From: Anaerostipes sp. | GTDB taxonomy: Bacteria; Bacillota; Clostridia; Lachnospirales; Lachnospiraceae | DNA length: 64,000 nt | NCBI GenBank assembly: GCA_028697725.1 | Contig: JAQVEG010000006.1 | Location: forward strand, 1-64,000 | Reading direction: 5' to 3' | Shown here: piece after piece, positions 10,101 through 20,984 of the stretch | How positions within the stretch are numbered: the stretch's first letter is position 1 | Layout: every line of letters begins with the position of its first letter | Translations under genes and position numbers: made by a program | The notes under the pieces: generated by a model | The model's input: only the letters and a program-made list of their open reading frames with translations | Told to the model about the DNA's origin: nothing | The model's database searches: none

Positions 10101-11288
10101 TTAAATATATTGATTTATAATTTTCTTTAAATAATCTAGGTAATATGCCTTGTCAACAGACTGTATCGCAAGAATTTTTTGTGTATGTATTATCTTGTTT
10201 TTCTGTTTAAAAATAATATAACCTATAACATCTCCTTTTTTTACTGGTGCTATTAGTGTTTTCTTTTTTATTATTTTTTTTAGGTCATTTGAATTTTCAG
10301 AGTGAAAGACTACAAAGTTAGAAACTAATTCAGGTTTACTTTGTATGAAATCTTCATTTCCTTTTTCTACTTTAAAGTTTCCAATCTCATTTGATTTGGT
10401 AACCCTTTTTATTTTCTGACAAATAGAAAAACCATAATCTAATAACTTACTTGTATCTTTTATTCTCTCTTTGGAAGAATCACTTCCCATAACAACAGCA
10501 ATTAATGAAATACCATTTCTCTTTGCTGTAGCACTTAGGCAAAATTTTGCTTTTCCAGTGCTTCCAGTTTTCAATCCATTGCAACCATTATATTGTCGAA
10601 TCATTTTGTTGGTGTTACTTAATCCAAACTCTTTCTTTCCTTTACTTGTAATGTGGGTAATCGTATCCATCCATATTTTCGTGTAATTTAAAACCTCTGG
10701 ATACTTTTGAATTAACGCTCTAGACATAAGCGCTATGTCATAAGATGAAGTATAATGCTGGTCTGTATCCAATCCACAACAGTTTTTAAACCTTGTATGT
10801 TTCATACCAAGTTGTTTTGCTTTCTGGTTCATCCGCTTTACAAAAGCAGTTTCACTTCCAGCAACTTTTTCAGCCATGGCTACAGTAGCATCATTTGCAC
10901 TTGATATTATCATACATTTTAGTAAATCGTCTACCTTTTGTTTTTCTCCTGTTTCTAAGAATACTTGTGAACCGCCCATAGATGCTGCATGTTCACTGAC
11001 AGAAACTATATCTGTTTTTTTTATCTGCCCCTGATCTAGTGCTTCAAAAATTAATAAAAGAGACATTACTTTTGTAACACTTGCAGGTGGAAGTTCTTCA
11101 TTTTTCTTCTGTTCAAATAATACTCTCCCAGAACTTTCTTCCATGACGATAGCAGATTTTGCTGTTAAATTCATATCTTTTGTTTCAGACGCATAAATAG
11201 ATATTGGAGTATATCCTTGTGAAAAAATAAGTGAAATAAGAATCGTACATACCATAACATATTGTTTCATATGAACTCTCTTAACCAT
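10101..11288 (-). CDS. D-alanyl-D-alanine carboxypeptidase (DacF-type, serine PBP)
   Basis: 395 aa; signal peptide, PASVTKVMSLLL (SxxK), SANDATVAMAE, KTGSTGKAKFC (KTG); start may be the internal ATG at 11270. Confidence 0.92.
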   Translation of the reverse strand: MVKRVHMKQYVMVCTILISLIFSQGYTPISIYASETKDMNLTAKSAIVMEESSGRVLFEQKKNEELPPASVTKVMSLLLIFEALDQGQIKKTDIVSVSEHAASMGGSQVFLETGEKQKVDDLLKCMIISSANDATVAMAEKVAGSETAFVKRMNQKAKQLGMKHTRFKNCCGLDTDQHYTSSYDIALMSRALIQKYPEVLNYTKIWMDTITHITSKGKKEFGLSNTNKMIRQYNGCNGLKTGSTGKAKFCLSATAKRNGISLIAVVMGSDSSKERIKDTSKLLDYGFSICQKIKRVTKSNEIGNFKVEKGNEDFIQSKPELVSNFVVFHSENSNDLKKIIKKKTLIAPVKKGDVIGYIIFKQKNKIIHTQKILAIQSVDKAYYLDYLKKIINQYI

Positions 11289-11367
11289 CTTTTTTATATT
11301 GTATTATGTTTTTAAAAGAATTATGTATTGTCACATGCTGTATCACAAGGAGTTGTTTTACAAGAGC

Positions 11368-11401
11368 AAAGAAGAACCATGCCTTAACATGATTCTTCTT
11401 T
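11368..11401 (-). terminator. Hairpin/terminator overlapping the 3' end of the NUDIX gene
   Basis: AAAGAAGAAtCATG-ttaagg-CATGgTTCTTCTTT; the hairpin includes the last codons of the CDS. Confidence 0.55.
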
Positions 11402-11869
11402 GTCTTTCTTTCCGTATTCTTTCCTTGAATGGTTTCCCCACTGATCCTTAGACTTTAATTGTTTATATTCATCATATGCCTTTTTTAAAATCTCTTTCTC
11501 ATTGGGAAACTTTAATAAGTGGTAAGCCTCGTGAAATTTGTAGTACCCAGAGTCGACGAAGAACTCTTCCTTTTGCGGTTTTGAATGATAACTATCAGAC
11601 TCCATCAAATACCAATGAACACTCTTTACAATCTGCTCATGAAATGAATAAAATGTATACTCGCTTTTCCCTACGTACTTGATAATTGTCCCATCAATAT
11701 CAGACTCTTCCTTTACCTCACGTAATGCTGTCTCTTCGTGAGTTTCACCTTCCTCTACTGTACCCTTTGGAAGCACCCATCCATCATATCGGTTCCTATA
11801 ACTCTTATATAATAGAAGAATCTTCCCTCTAAATATTACGACACCTCCACAGCTTGTTGCCTCCGTCAT
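11384..11869 (-). CDS. NUDIX hydrolase
   Basis: NUDIX box GTVEEGETHEETALREVKEESDI; ATG at 11867-11869 preceded by GGGAGG, so the track's 12025 start looks too long. Confidence 0.88.
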   Translation of the reverse strand: MTEATSCGGVVIFRGKILLLYKSYRNRYDGWVLPKGTVEEGETHEETALREVKEESDIDGTIIKYVGKSEYTFYSFHEQIVKSVHWYLMESDSYHSKPQKEEFFVDSGYYKFHEAYHLLKFPNEKEILKKAYDEYKQLKSKDQWGNHSRKEYGKKDKEESC

Positions 11870-11957
11870 ATAAGCCTCCCATCGTAGCTCCTTCGTGTCT
11901 TGTCGCTTCCTTGGTAATATTATAGCTCTATTAATATATGATTTCAAGAGAGGATTC

Positions 11958-13448
11958 TTATTGATTAAAATAAGCGTCAAAAATATCTTTTGCAATTGGT
12001 GCGGCAACTTTTCCTCCAGAGCCACCTCCTTCTACAATTACACTGACTACTAATTTTTTTCCATTATATTCTGCCCCTCCAATATACCACGCATGAGAAT
12101 CTTTATCTGAATTGTATTCTGCTGATCCTGTTTTCCCATAAGAATAGTATTTGGAAGAGTATGCTTTACTTCCAGTACCCTTAGTTACCACTTTTCGCAG
12201 CATTTTCTTTAATGCTGTACTCTCTGATTTTGTCATAGGACTACTCAGCTCTTTTGTTTTCGTTTCTTTGATAACACCATTATCTGAATTCTTCACCTGA
12301 GAAACAAGATATGGCTCCATCATAGTTCCTCCATTTGCAATGGCTGCAATCACCATGCAATTTTGCAATGGTGTTATTAATGTACTTCCCTGTCCAATTG
12401 CAATTTGAGGAATTGCACTATCCGCTGATTTTTTGTTAAATGAAAATCTGCTGGCATTTGCAGCAATATTAATTGGTATTTTTGAATCAAACATCAAGTC
12501 TGTTGCAAGGGATGCCAATTTCCCTTTATTTAATTGAGATGCCATATGAACAATTGCAGTGTTACAAGACTTCTCTATCGCTTCTTCCATATTGACAGTT
12601 CCATGGGCTTCTCCGCCATAGCAATGAATTTTAACGTTATTTATCTTGGTATACCCTGTACATTCGTATTTAAAATCATTATCTACTCCATACTCTCTCA
12701 TGTATTCTAACGCTGTAACCACCTTAAATGTAGAACCTGGTGGATATAATCCTTGTGTTGCACGATTTACAAGCATGGCATCACTGTCTGTATTCAATTC
12801 CTGCCAATTCTTTGCGACCTTACCAGGACGAAAATCTGGCTTTGAAACCATGGCAACCACTGCACCCGTTTGTGGATCCATAGCAACTACTGCACCCTTT
12901 TCTCCACTTAAGGCATTGTATGCCGCCTTTTGAACAGAAGTATCTAATGTAGTATAAACGTCATCTCCTAAATTCTTTCCTCCACTTAAATCTGTGGAAA
13001 TTTGTGTGAAAATATTAGAATTAGATGTTAATAGTTCAAAATTCCATTTGGATTCAATTCCAGACTTTCCTTTATCGTTATATCCAACTACATGTGCAAA
13101 CATTCTTCCATATGGATAATAACGTTCTTCATTTCCAGAATCATCTGACACCGTTTGAGCTAGCACTTTACCATCACTACTTATAATCTTTCCACGCACA
13201 ACATTTTTTTCTAATGCACTTAATCTTCGATTATGTGAATCTGTAATTACAGACCTGCTCTCCACTGCAACAAAATAAATTATATATCCCACAAGTGCCA
13301 AAAATAGAGCCACGAAAATATACGTAATCTGTAAGATTTGACGATTAGCGCGTTTTTTCTTCTTTAATGACTGGTTTTGTCCGAACTCTAGTGGTTGGTT
13401 GTTCTCCAGAGACTTCTTGTCCTTTTTTCTCTTGTTCCATACGCTCAT
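11958..13448 (-). CDS. pbpA: Class B penicillin-binding protein (PbpA-type transpeptidase)
   Basis: PGSTFKVVT (SxxK), KSCNTAIVHMA (SxN), YGKTGSAEY (KTG); ATG at 13448 with upstream GAGGAAG preferred over the GTG at 13463. Confidence 0.92.
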   Translation of the reverse strand: MSVWNKRKKDKKSLENNQPLEFGQNQSLKKKKRANRQILQITYIFVALFLALVGYIIYFVAVESRSVITDSHNRRLSALEKNVVRGKIISSDGKVLAQTVSDDSGNEERYYPYGRMFAHVVGYNDKGKSGIESKWNFELLTSNSNIFTQISTDLSGGKNLGDDVYTTLDTSVQKAAYNALSGEKGAVVAMDPQTGAVVAMVSKPDFRPGKVAKNWQELNTDSDAMLVNRATQGLYPPGSTFKVVTALEYMREYGVDNDFKYECTGYTKINNVKIHCYGGEAHGTVNMEEAIEKSCNTAIVHMASQLNKGKLASLATDLMFDSKIPINIAANASRFSFNKKSADSAIPQIAIGQGSTLITPLQNCMVIAAIANGGTMMEPYLVSQVKNSDNGVIKETKTKELSSPMTKSESTALKKMLRKVVTKGTGSKAYSSKYYSYGKTGSAEYNSDKDSHAWYIGGAEYNGKKLVVSVIVEGGGSGGKVAAPIAKDIFDAYFNQ

Positions 13449-14757
13449 TTTCTTCTTCCTCACTATCTACTAACATATATAATCCTTGGATTACACTAAT
13501 AAGTATCATGGTACTTGCAACAGATGTTCCTCCATAACTCACAAAGGGAATGGTAACTCCTGTGGATGGAATAAATTTTGTAACGCCGCCAACACTTAGG
13601 AATACTTGAGACAAAAAGCACACACCAAATCCAACACACAAAAGCTTATTAAATAGTCCTCTGCTTCTTGTCGCTGTATCCATAAATAAAATAAAGCAGC
13701 TGATTAAAATAAAGATAATACAAATTCCAAATACAACGCCAAACTCTTCACTGATAGCTGAGAAGATAAAATCTGATTCGCTAACTGGAACATCATATGG
13801 TCTTCCTTGTCCTAGTCCTAGTCCAAACCATCCTCCAGTTCCAATGGCAAAGAGTGATTGACAAACCTGAAGTCCTCTTCCCTCAATCATTGAAAAAGGA
13901 TCCTTCCACGCTGCAACACGCACTTGCACATGGCTAAACACATGATATGCAACAACGGCTGCAACTGAACCTCCCCCCATTCCTCCAAAAAGGTATTTTA
14001 CTTTTCCAGTGGCAACATACAACATCATAAGATATGTCATGAAATATAGAAGTGCTCCTCCTAAATCCTTTTCTGCAACTAAGACAAGTACATATAACCC
14101 TGCAATAATGGTTATCTTAACCAAGTCCTTAAATTCTTTTGCTTTGCTGAGCATGGCCGCTATAAAAAATATAAAAACAATTTTTACGAATTCTGACGGC
14201 TGAAATGATACTGGTCCAATCTTAACCCAGTTATATGCCCCATTTTTTTGAACTCCCACAATAAAAACAGATGCTAATAGTCCAAGTCCACCAAAGGCAT
14301 ACAGCCAACCTAACTTGTGCCAAAACTTTAATTTATGCATCATAAGTGGAATCAATCCAGTTGCTACTACACTCACTGCCACAATTCCAAACTGTCTCAT
14401 AGCAAGTTCAAATGACAACCTTGTTAAAATAACAAATCCAACACCTAATAGAAAACACATATTATTAATTAACAACCTTGAACATCTCTTATATATTTTA
14501 GGATATAAAATCATAACAATTTCAAAAAACACTACTTGAGCTGCAAAGAAAATCAAAATTTTAAAATCTAATGTGTGTAAAAATAAAACAAAATTACAAA
14601 GAAACAAAAAGATAAACATATAAATTACTTGATTGTCTAATAATGCTTCTCGCTTTTGTTTATTTCTCTTACGAAACATATTAAAACATGAAAATGTATA
14701 GATTAAACACATAATCAATATTAAATATTTCGCAATAATCGAGGCTAATTGTATCAT
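13345..14757 (-). CDS. FtsW/RodA/SpoVE family SEDS peptidoglycan polymerase
   Basis: 470 aa; polytopic; GVQKNGAYNWVKIGPVSFQPSEFVK, EKDLGGALLYF, SESDFIFSAISEEFG, PFVSYGGTS. Confidence 0.94.
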   Translation of the reverse strand: MIQLASIIAKYLILIMCLIYTFSCFNMFRKRNKQKREALLDNQVIYMFIFLFLCNFVLFLHTLDFKILIFFAAQVVFFEIVMILYPKIYKRCSRLLINNMCFLLGVGFVILTRLSFELAMRQFGIVAVSVVATGLIPLMMHKLKFWHKLGWLYAFGGLGLLASVFIVGVQKNGAYNWVKIGPVSFQPSEFVKIVFIFFIAAMLSKAKEFKDLVKITIIAGLYVLVLVAEKDLGGALLYFMTYLMMLYVATGKVKYLFGGMGGGSVAAVVAYHVFSHVQVRVAAWKDPFSMIEGRGLQVCQSLFAIGTGGWFGLGLGQGRPYDVPVSESDFIFSAISEEFGVVFGICIIFILISCFILFMDTATRSRGLFNKLLCVGFGVCFLSQVFLSVGGVTKFIPSTGVTIPFVSYGGTSVASTMILISVIQGLYMLVDSEEEENERMEQEKKGQEVSGEQPTTRVRTKPVIKEEKTR

Positions 14758-14765
14758 AATATCAC

Positions 14766-17138
14766 CTATAGTATTCCTCTCTTGAAATGTCCTTTCGTAT
14801 ATTCTCCCATGTCCACATGGTTTGTCTGTCCTGAAATAATTGCAGCGGTTTTATCAATGACTTCATTGATTTCCTCTACTGTTTCAATTGTAAAATGAAG
14901 TCTTACATACTCTGGATTTAGCTTCATAACATCCTGATTGTCATTCCCAAGCCATGTACAAACTCCGTTTAAGATTTCATTATAACAAAGTTTACAATGA
15001 TTTTTCACATAGAAATCTTGATTCTTTCTATCTTTTAACCTTAAGACCGTAGGTTTATGATCACATCCTAACATGTCCTTTTTTTGACACTGGACAGATA
15101 TCATCACTGGAAAATGTCCATAATAATAGATTTCTCCATTGTTAATTCCCAGATTCTCCATCTCCTCTAAGTTACATTCTGCTGGAAATGTAAAACTCAC
15201 TTGTTCTCCAAGAAGTTCTTGATAAAATCTTACACTTCTTTGATTATAATTATATACATTGTAATTGAGCATCATATGTTTGTCTATATGATGTCTCATG
15301 AGCCAGTGAATCTGATCCATACTTTGAACCAAAAATCCACGAACCCCATCTTGTTTCATAAGCTCTATATTTTCTTCAAACAACTTCAAAGTCTGTTCTC
15401 TTGTCACTTGTGGCAGTGTAAGAAAAACTTCTTTTGATACATGATCTAATTTCTTCCACATTTCTTTTCTTTGAATGAATTCTAAAAATGAAACATAAAT
15501 ACGAGAAACACTTTCCTTTTCCACAGCAAGATCAAAGTATTTCATTTCGTCTATGGCAACACTTATTTTCACTGCCGAATGCTCCTTGTTGCTTTTTTCA
15601 TCTTTCCCCTGAAATACATCCTGATATTCTCTGTGATACTTTTTAGCTGTAGCTTCTTCCAATGCATCAAATGCTTTTCGCCGTAAATCTTTTAACGCCT
15701 TTACTGGAAGAAAACCTGCCCCTTGAACTTCCACTTCTAAAGATTCAAAAACATAATCTGTTTCGCCTGTCTTCTTTAACTGCTTTGCAATCTGTGCTTT
15801 ATCCATAGGTCGGTTCTGTGCCACATCTACCATAGCACCTTCTACAAAAATATCTTCTTGTGTGGAGCATATCTCTAGGGTAACAGGTTTTCCAACTAAA
15901 AACTTGACTTTTCCCTTAAGTTTTTCTTTATTTTTAGTTTTCAAGTGTTCCTCTAGCTCACTGCGAAGCTTTTGATTTTTGGTACGATAAATAGGCATCC
16001 CAAGTTTCAGCTTGCGAAGCTTTTGACCATTTAAGGTAACCATATTCCCCTTTTTTTCTTCTAACGGAGAAGTTAATTCCACACAATCTGTATCATGAAT
16101 GGATATTTCAAGGATATCTCCCTTATGAAGATTCTCTTCTAGTTTAAAACTTAGAGTTCCACCTTTTAATTTTTCAATAACACCAATCTTAATCCCTTGA
16201 TGGTTGGGACGGTGCATTGCCATCATATCTTTCCCATTATGCTGCTTATAATAACCTTTGGTAAACCCACCACGATTAAATAATTCTAACAAAATTAATC
16301 GATCATTTTCATCCACCTTATAAGGCTTCTGACTCAAATATAAATCTGTATATTTCCGATAAATACGAGTAACTTCTCCCACATATTCTGGATTCTTCAT
16401 TCTTCCTTCAATTTTTAGAGAATCAACTCCTGCCTCTATGATCTCAGGTAAAATATCAATGGTGCATAAATCCTTCTGACTTAACAAATACTTCTGTCCT
16501 TGATTTTGAATTCTTTGATTCCCATCATAAATATCAAATGGTAATCTACAAGTTCCTGCACATCTTCCTCGGTTTCCACTTCTTCCACCAATCATACTAC
16601 TCATAAAACACTGGCCTGAATAACAGTAACAAAGGGCTCCATGTACAAAACACTCAACATCAAGATTCGTTTCATCTTTTATCTTTTTTATTTCATTCAA
16701 AGATAATTCTCTTGCTGGAACTACACGCTTCATTCCCAACTTTTTAAGTTCCATAGCACTTTCTACCGTAGTAACTGTCATCTGTGTACTTGCATGAAGT
16801 TCCAAATCTGGAAAATGCTCTTTCACTATCATCAACACACCTAAGTCTTGTATTAGTACCGCATCAAGTCCCGCTTCATAATAAGGTCTTAAATATGAAA
16901 CAACATCTTTTATTTCAGATTCTTTTACCAGTGTGTTTATAGTTAAATATATCTTCTTATGAAACTTGTGTGCATATTCAATTGCCTGAATTAATTCTTC
17001 TTGTGAAAAATTGTTGGCATAGGCTCTTGCTCCAAATAATTCTCCACCTAAGTATACCGCATCTGCTCCATTTAAAAAGGCTGCCTTTAAACTCTCCATA
17101 GATCCTGCAGGTGCTAATACTTCTATTTGTCTCGTCAT
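14766..17138 (-). CDS. Peptidase U32 family protein (YrrO/RlhA-like, with C-terminal extension)
   Basis: 790 aa; EVLAPAGSMESLKAAFLNGADAVYLGG, ECFVHGALCYCYSGQCFMSSMIGGRSGNRGRCAG signature. Confidence 0.93.
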   Translation of the reverse strand: MTRQIEVLAPAGSMESLKAAFLNGADAVYLGGELFGARAYANNFSQEELIQAIEYAHKFHKKIYLTINTLVKESEIKDVVSYLRPYYEAGLDAVLIQDLGVLMIVKEHFPDLELHASTQMTVTTVESAMELKKLGMKRVVPARELSLNEIKKIKDETNLDVECFVHGALCYCYSGQCFMSSMIGGRSGNRGRCAGTCRLPFDIYDGNQRIQNQGQKYLLSQKDLCTIDILPEIIEAGVDSLKIEGRMKNPEYVGEVTRIYRKYTDLYLSQKPYKVDENDRLILLELFNRGGFTKGYYKQHNGKDMMAMHRPNHQGIKIGVIEKLKGGTLSFKLEENLHKGDILEISIHDTDCVELTSPLEEKKGNMVTLNGQKLRKLKLGMPIYRTKNQKLRSELEEHLKTKNKEKLKGKVKFLVGKPVTLEICSTQEDIFVEGAMVDVAQNRPMDKAQIAKQLKKTGETDYVFESLEVEVQGAGFLPVKALKDLRRKAFDALEEATAKKYHREYQDVFQGKDEKSNKEHSAVKISVAIDEMKYFDLAVEKESVSRIYVSFLEFIQRKEMWKKLDHVSKEVFLTLPQVTREQTLKLFEENIELMKQDGVRGFLVQSMDQIHWLMRHHIDKHMMLNYNVYNYNQRSVRFYQELLGEQVSFTFPAECNLEEMENLGINNGEIYYYGHFPVMISVQCQKKDMLGCDHKPTVLRLKDRKNQDFYVKNHCKLCYNEILNGVCTWLGNDNQDVMKLNPEYVRLHFTIETVEEINEVIDKTAAIISGQTNHVDMGEYTKGHFKRGIL

Positions 17139-17509
17139 TAAATCTGATCCTTTTCTAATTCTTGTACTTTTTTACGATATTCATCCAACTGTTTTTCTAA
17201 AGATTCTCTTTTGATTTGAAGCTGCACCAATTGCTGTTTCATCTCATATAAAGAACTTTCTTTCTGTTCTAACTGCTGTTCTAATTCATCATTCTCTTGT
17301 GCCTGTCTCATGTAATCATCTGCAACACTAAGAGCCAAATGAAAACTCTGCATATCTGGCGGCAATTTACGATAATTGTCCGCAGATTTTAATTCTCTCG
17401 TTTTATGATTAAGATAGGAAGCAACTTTATGCATATATTCCTCAGATTCTTCTCCTCCAAGGTAAAATATCTTCCCATCTATAATCACTTCCACAATATC
17501 CCTTGCCAT
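17138..17509 (-). CDS. zapA: Cell division protein ZapA
   Basis: 123 aa; GKIFYLGGEESEEYMHKVASYLNHKTRELK then coiled coil. Confidence 0.85.
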   Translation of the reverse strand: MARDIVEVIIDGKIFYLGGEESEEYMHKVASYLNHKTRELKSADNYRKLPPDMQSFHLALSVADDYMRQAQENDELEQQLEQKESSLYEMKQQLVQLQIKRESLEKQLDEYRKKVQELEKDQI

Positions 17510-17520
17510 ATAATGTCCTC

Positions 17521-18531
17521 CTATTCTGACTGTGTTAAGCCAAAATGCCTATACGCCGCCTCTGTTGCCATTCTTCCTCTTGGTGTCCTTTGAATTAAGC
17601 CATTTTGAATTAAGAATGGTTCATACACTTCTTCTATGGTTCCTGAATCTTCGCCAATTGCTGCAGCTAATGTATCTAGTCCAACTGGTTTTCCCTGAAA
17701 TGTTTCCATCATAGTTTTTAAAATAGTACGATCTACGTTATCTAATCCAAGGGTATCTACTTCCAAGTGATTCAGTGCGTTCATGGCAACTTCTTTTGTA
17801 ATCTTCCCATCAAATTGAACCTGAGCAAAATCTCTAACCCTCTTTAGCAAACGGTTTGCAAGCCTTGGGGTTCCTCTAGAACGTCGTCCAATCTCCAAGG
17901 CTCCATCCTCATCAATCTCAATATCCAGCACGACTGCAGACTTCTCTACAATGGTCTGAAGTTCCCCATTGGTATAGAAATTCAATCGATTGACAACTCC
18001 AAATCGGTCACGAAGAGGTGCGGTCAGCATTCCTGCTCTTGTTGTTGCACCAATCAAAGTAAACTGTGGAAGTTCCAAGCGTATGGATCTTGCTGCTTGT
18101 CCTTTCCCAACTAGGATGTCAATGGCAAAATCCTCCATAGCCGGATACAAGACTTCTTCTACCTGTCGATTCAATCTATGAATCTCATCAATAAATAACA
18201 CATCGCCTTCTTGAAGATTATTTAACAACGCTGCTATCTCTCCTGGCTTCTCAATGGCTGGACCACTTGTAATCTTTAAATTAACACCCATCTCATTGGC
18301 AACAATACCGGCTAAGGTTGTCTTTCCAAGTCCTGGAGGTCCATACAATAAAACATGGTCTAAAGATTCATTTCTTCCCTTTGCGGCTTCAATAAAAATC
18401 TCCAAATTCCGTTTTACCTTCTCTTGTCCAATATAATCATCTAAAGTCTGTGGCCGTAAATGGTTCTCAATGGTCACATCCTCATCTATTAATTCTGTTG
18501 AAATCATTCTATCTAACATATCTGTCCCCAT
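17521..18531 (-). CDS. ruvB: Holliday junction branch migration helicase RuvB
   Basis: 336 aa; [59 protein letters not shown]. Confidence 0.98.
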   Translation of the reverse strand: MGTDMLDRMISTELIDEDVTIENHLRPQTLDDYIGQEKVKRNLEIFIEAAKGRNESLDHVLLYGPPGLGKTTLAGIVANEMGVNLKITSGPAIEKPGEIAALLNNLQEGDVLFIDEIHRLNRQVEEVLYPAMEDFAIDILVGKGQAARSIRLELPQFTLIGATTRAGMLTAPLRDRFGVVNRLNFYTNGELQTIVEKSAVVLDIEIDEDGALEIGRRSRGTPRLANRLLKRVRDFAQVQFDGKITKEVAMNALNHLEVDTLGLDNVDRTILKTMMETFQGKPVGLDTLAAAIGEDSGTIEEVYEPFLIQNGLIQRTPRGRMATEAAYRHFGLTQSE

Positions 18532-19127
18532 TATATTAACTTGCGTAATGCTTGTTTTAACAGTTCTTCTGGAGTATAAGTATCTGCATTCTCCACTTTG
18601 CGAATTGCCCCAATTGCCTCTGCCTTTGAATATCCTAAACTTGTAAGTCCTGATGCTGTAAGAGAAATCACATCATCTGAAACATCCGAAACATCTCCAA
18701 TCTCACCTTCTCCACCAAGCATATCATCAAAATCGAACTTATCCTTTAACTCTAAGATTAGCTTTTTGGCACCTTTTGGTCCAAGCCCTGGTGTTGTTGC
18801 TATTGTTTTTGCATCATCACTTAAAATAGCCATCTTTAAATCTACAACCGATAATGTTGCAAGTAGTGAAAGAGCTACTTTAGGTCCAATTCCATTCACT
18901 CCAATTAGTAGTTCAAATATCTCTTTTTCATCCTGTGATGAAAATCCAAATAAGCTAATATCATCTTCTCTCACGTGCATATGTGTAAATACCTGGCGTG
19001 TTGTTCCGACCCACCTTGCCCATGTATCAATTGCTGGAACCATGATTCCATAACCCATTCCTTGATTTTCAACTATGATATGATTATGATCAATCCCTGT
19101 TATTATTCCTTTTATATATGAAATCAC
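18531..19127 (-). CDS. ruvA: Holliday junction branch migration protein RuvA
   Basis: 198 aa; [41 protein letters not shown]. Confidence 0.97.
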   Translation of the reverse strand: MISYIKGIITGIDHNHIIVENQGMGYGIMVPAIDTWARWVGTTRQVFTHMHVREDDISLFGFSSQDEKEIFELLIGVNGIGPKVALSLLATLSVVDLKMAILSDDAKTIATTPGLGPKGAKKLILELKDKFDFDDMLGGEGEIGDVSDVSDDVISLTASGLTSLGYSKAEAIGAIRKVENADTYTPEELLKQALRKLI

Positions 19128-19252
19128 AATATCCTCCTAAAAATTATTTGGTACTAGTATATCATATAATCATTTTTCTTTAAAATAGATTGATTATATT
19201 TTTCATGGGAACTATAATAAAATTGAAATTATGAAAAGGAAGAGAGGATGTT

Positions 19253-20197
19253 ATGAACTCAAATACTATTTTTATTGATATAGAAACTACAGGACTTTCT
19301 CCCGAAACATCTGCTCTTACTATCTTAGGAGCTAAAACACTTCACGGAGACGTGAGACAATGGTTCAATGAAACTGGAAGAGAACAAAAAGAAATTTTAT
19401 CTGAATTTCTCACTTTTATTTCTTCTTATGATGAGATTGTCACTTTTAATGGAACTACTTTTGACCTTCCATATTTAGCTCATAAATGCAGTGACTACAA
19501 TCTTTCTCCTGTTTGGAAAGAAAAGAAACATGTTGATTTGTATCAAAAACTTAAAAAAATAAAACACCTATTCCCATGGAAAAACTTAAAACAAAAAACA
19601 TTAGAATCCTATCTAAACATTTCACGAAAGGATAAACTTTCCAGCCGGGCAATGATAAAAACCTATCAGGATTTCCTTGACTCCAAAGATGATTTCATGA
19701 AAGAGAAACTGCTCCTTCATAATCAAGAAGATTTAATTGGATTGGAGGCTATCTATTCTTTGTTATCCTTTCAGGCTCTTCTGGATGGGAATTTTAAGAT
19801 TATCTCATCTTCTTTTGCTGACAGTCTGGATATACATTTTAAATTAGATACTTGTGTTCCAATCAATTTATCTGTTAGAAAAGACAATATGACTCTATGT
19901 ATTACACATGAAACTGGCATTTTTTCCTGTCCTGTATTAAATGGACAAGTATATCATTACTATCCTGACACAAAGGACTATTATTATTTAGACGATGGGA
20001 ATGTACTCCTTCCAAAAGCAATGGGACACACGATTCCAAGGTCACAGAGACATCATCCCACCCCAGATCAGTGCCGCACATACTTTTGCCCTACAACAGA
20101 ATTTTTATCCCAAACTCAACAGCTTTATACCCTTTGTGCTCATAATATTACATATATTTTGCGAAAGGATACAACGAAAGAAATAGAGATATTATAA
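19253..20197 (+). CDS. RNase H-like / YprB-type exonuclease domain protein
   Basis: 314 aa; IFIDIETTGLSPETSALTILGA, VTFNGTTFDLPYL, HNQEDLIGLEAIYSLL; RBS GAGAGGA. Confidence 0.85.
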   Translation: MNSNTIFIDIETTGLSPETSALTILGAKTLHGDVRQWFNETGREQKEILSEFLTFISSYDEIVTFNGTTFDLPYLAHKCSDYNLSPVWKEKKHVDLYQKLKKIKHLFPWKNLKQKTLESYLNISRKDKLSSRAMIKTYQDFLDSKDDFMKEKLLLHNQEDLIGLEAIYSLLSFQALLDGNFKIISSSFADSLDIHFKLDTCVPINLSVRKDNMTLCITHETGIFSCPVLNGQVYHYYPDTKDYYYLDDGNVLLPKAMGHTIPRSQRHHPTPDQCRTYFCPTTEFLSQTQQLYTLCAHNITYILRKDTTKEIEIL

Positions 20198-20270
20198 AAG
20201 GACAAGCCATGACGGTGGATACGACAAAGATATAACTGTACTCAACTGAAATACATTTTCTCTATCCTTG

Positions 20271-20909
20271 TCAAAAGTTGGAATCATTAAAGTATAAAAA
20301 TCCACCACCTTTTGTAGTTGTCTGTAACCACAAAGAAAGATTGATTTTTTTAGCTTCTCCCTCATCACAGATATATGCCCAAGCTTCACTCTTATTTTCA
20401 TTATATTCCAATGAATAAATGGTTACCCAATGCCATCGTTCCAAATTCCATACCTCTCCATTACACAAATTTAAGAATGCAATTGGTTTGTCCTGTCCAA
20501 TCCCACTGACAATAAAATCTATAACTTCTGATATGTTTTTTCGTCGTTCTTTATTTTCACAAATATTAATACTAAAATACCGATAAACTCTATCCTGTTT
20601 TTTTGCATACACTTCCATTCCAGCTATAAACATATTTGTACTTGGAATCCCATCTTCTTTTGGTGTAACAAACCTCCAGATTTCTTCCATTAAAGACAAA
20701 AGGCATTTCTTATCACATTCCTCTCCACTCATATCCTGTTTTCTATTATCATAAAGCAGTAGATTAGCTGCTGTAGATGGTCCACAACCAGTTAATCTCT
20801 GCCTCCTGGCAGAATACCATTCCTGATCACTACCACAATAAATCATTCCTGATAAATGATCCTGTACCTTAAAAAGATTTATATTTGATAAAGAAACGCT
20901 ATGATCCAT
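20271..20909 (-). CDS. Papain-like / C39-like cysteine peptidase domain protein, no evident signal peptide
   Basis: 212 aa; GCGPSTAANLLL (Cys) and ERWHWVTIYSLEYNENKSEAWAYICDEGE (His and following strand); RBS GAGGAGA. Confidence 0.6.
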   Translation of the reverse strand: MDHSVSLSNINLFKVQDHLSGMIYCGSDQEWYSARRQRLTGCGPSTAANLLLYDNRKQDMSGEECDKKCLLSLMEEIWRFVTPKEDGIPSTNMFIAGMEVYAKKQDRVYRYFSINICENKERRKNISEVIDFIVSGIGQDKPIAFLNLCNGEVWNLERWHWVTIYSLEYNENKSEAWAYICDEGEAKKINLSLWLQTTTKGGGFLYFNDSNF

Positions 20910-20984
20910 ATGAATATCTCCTCTTTTCCCATTTCATTTTAATGGGTTTTATTTTTCTTGTTTATCTCTGTGTTTTTCGCTATT

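Noticed and set aside
12350-12376. Hairpin-like CACCATGCAATTTTGCAATGGTG
   Set aside because: Lies in the conserved PBP coding region (TPLQNCMVIAAIANGG); protein constraint explains it.
18598-19053. 151-aa plus-strand ORF opposite ruvA
   Set aside because: Fully antisense to a confident ruvA, low-complexity Ser/Pro composition, no SD; shadow ORF.
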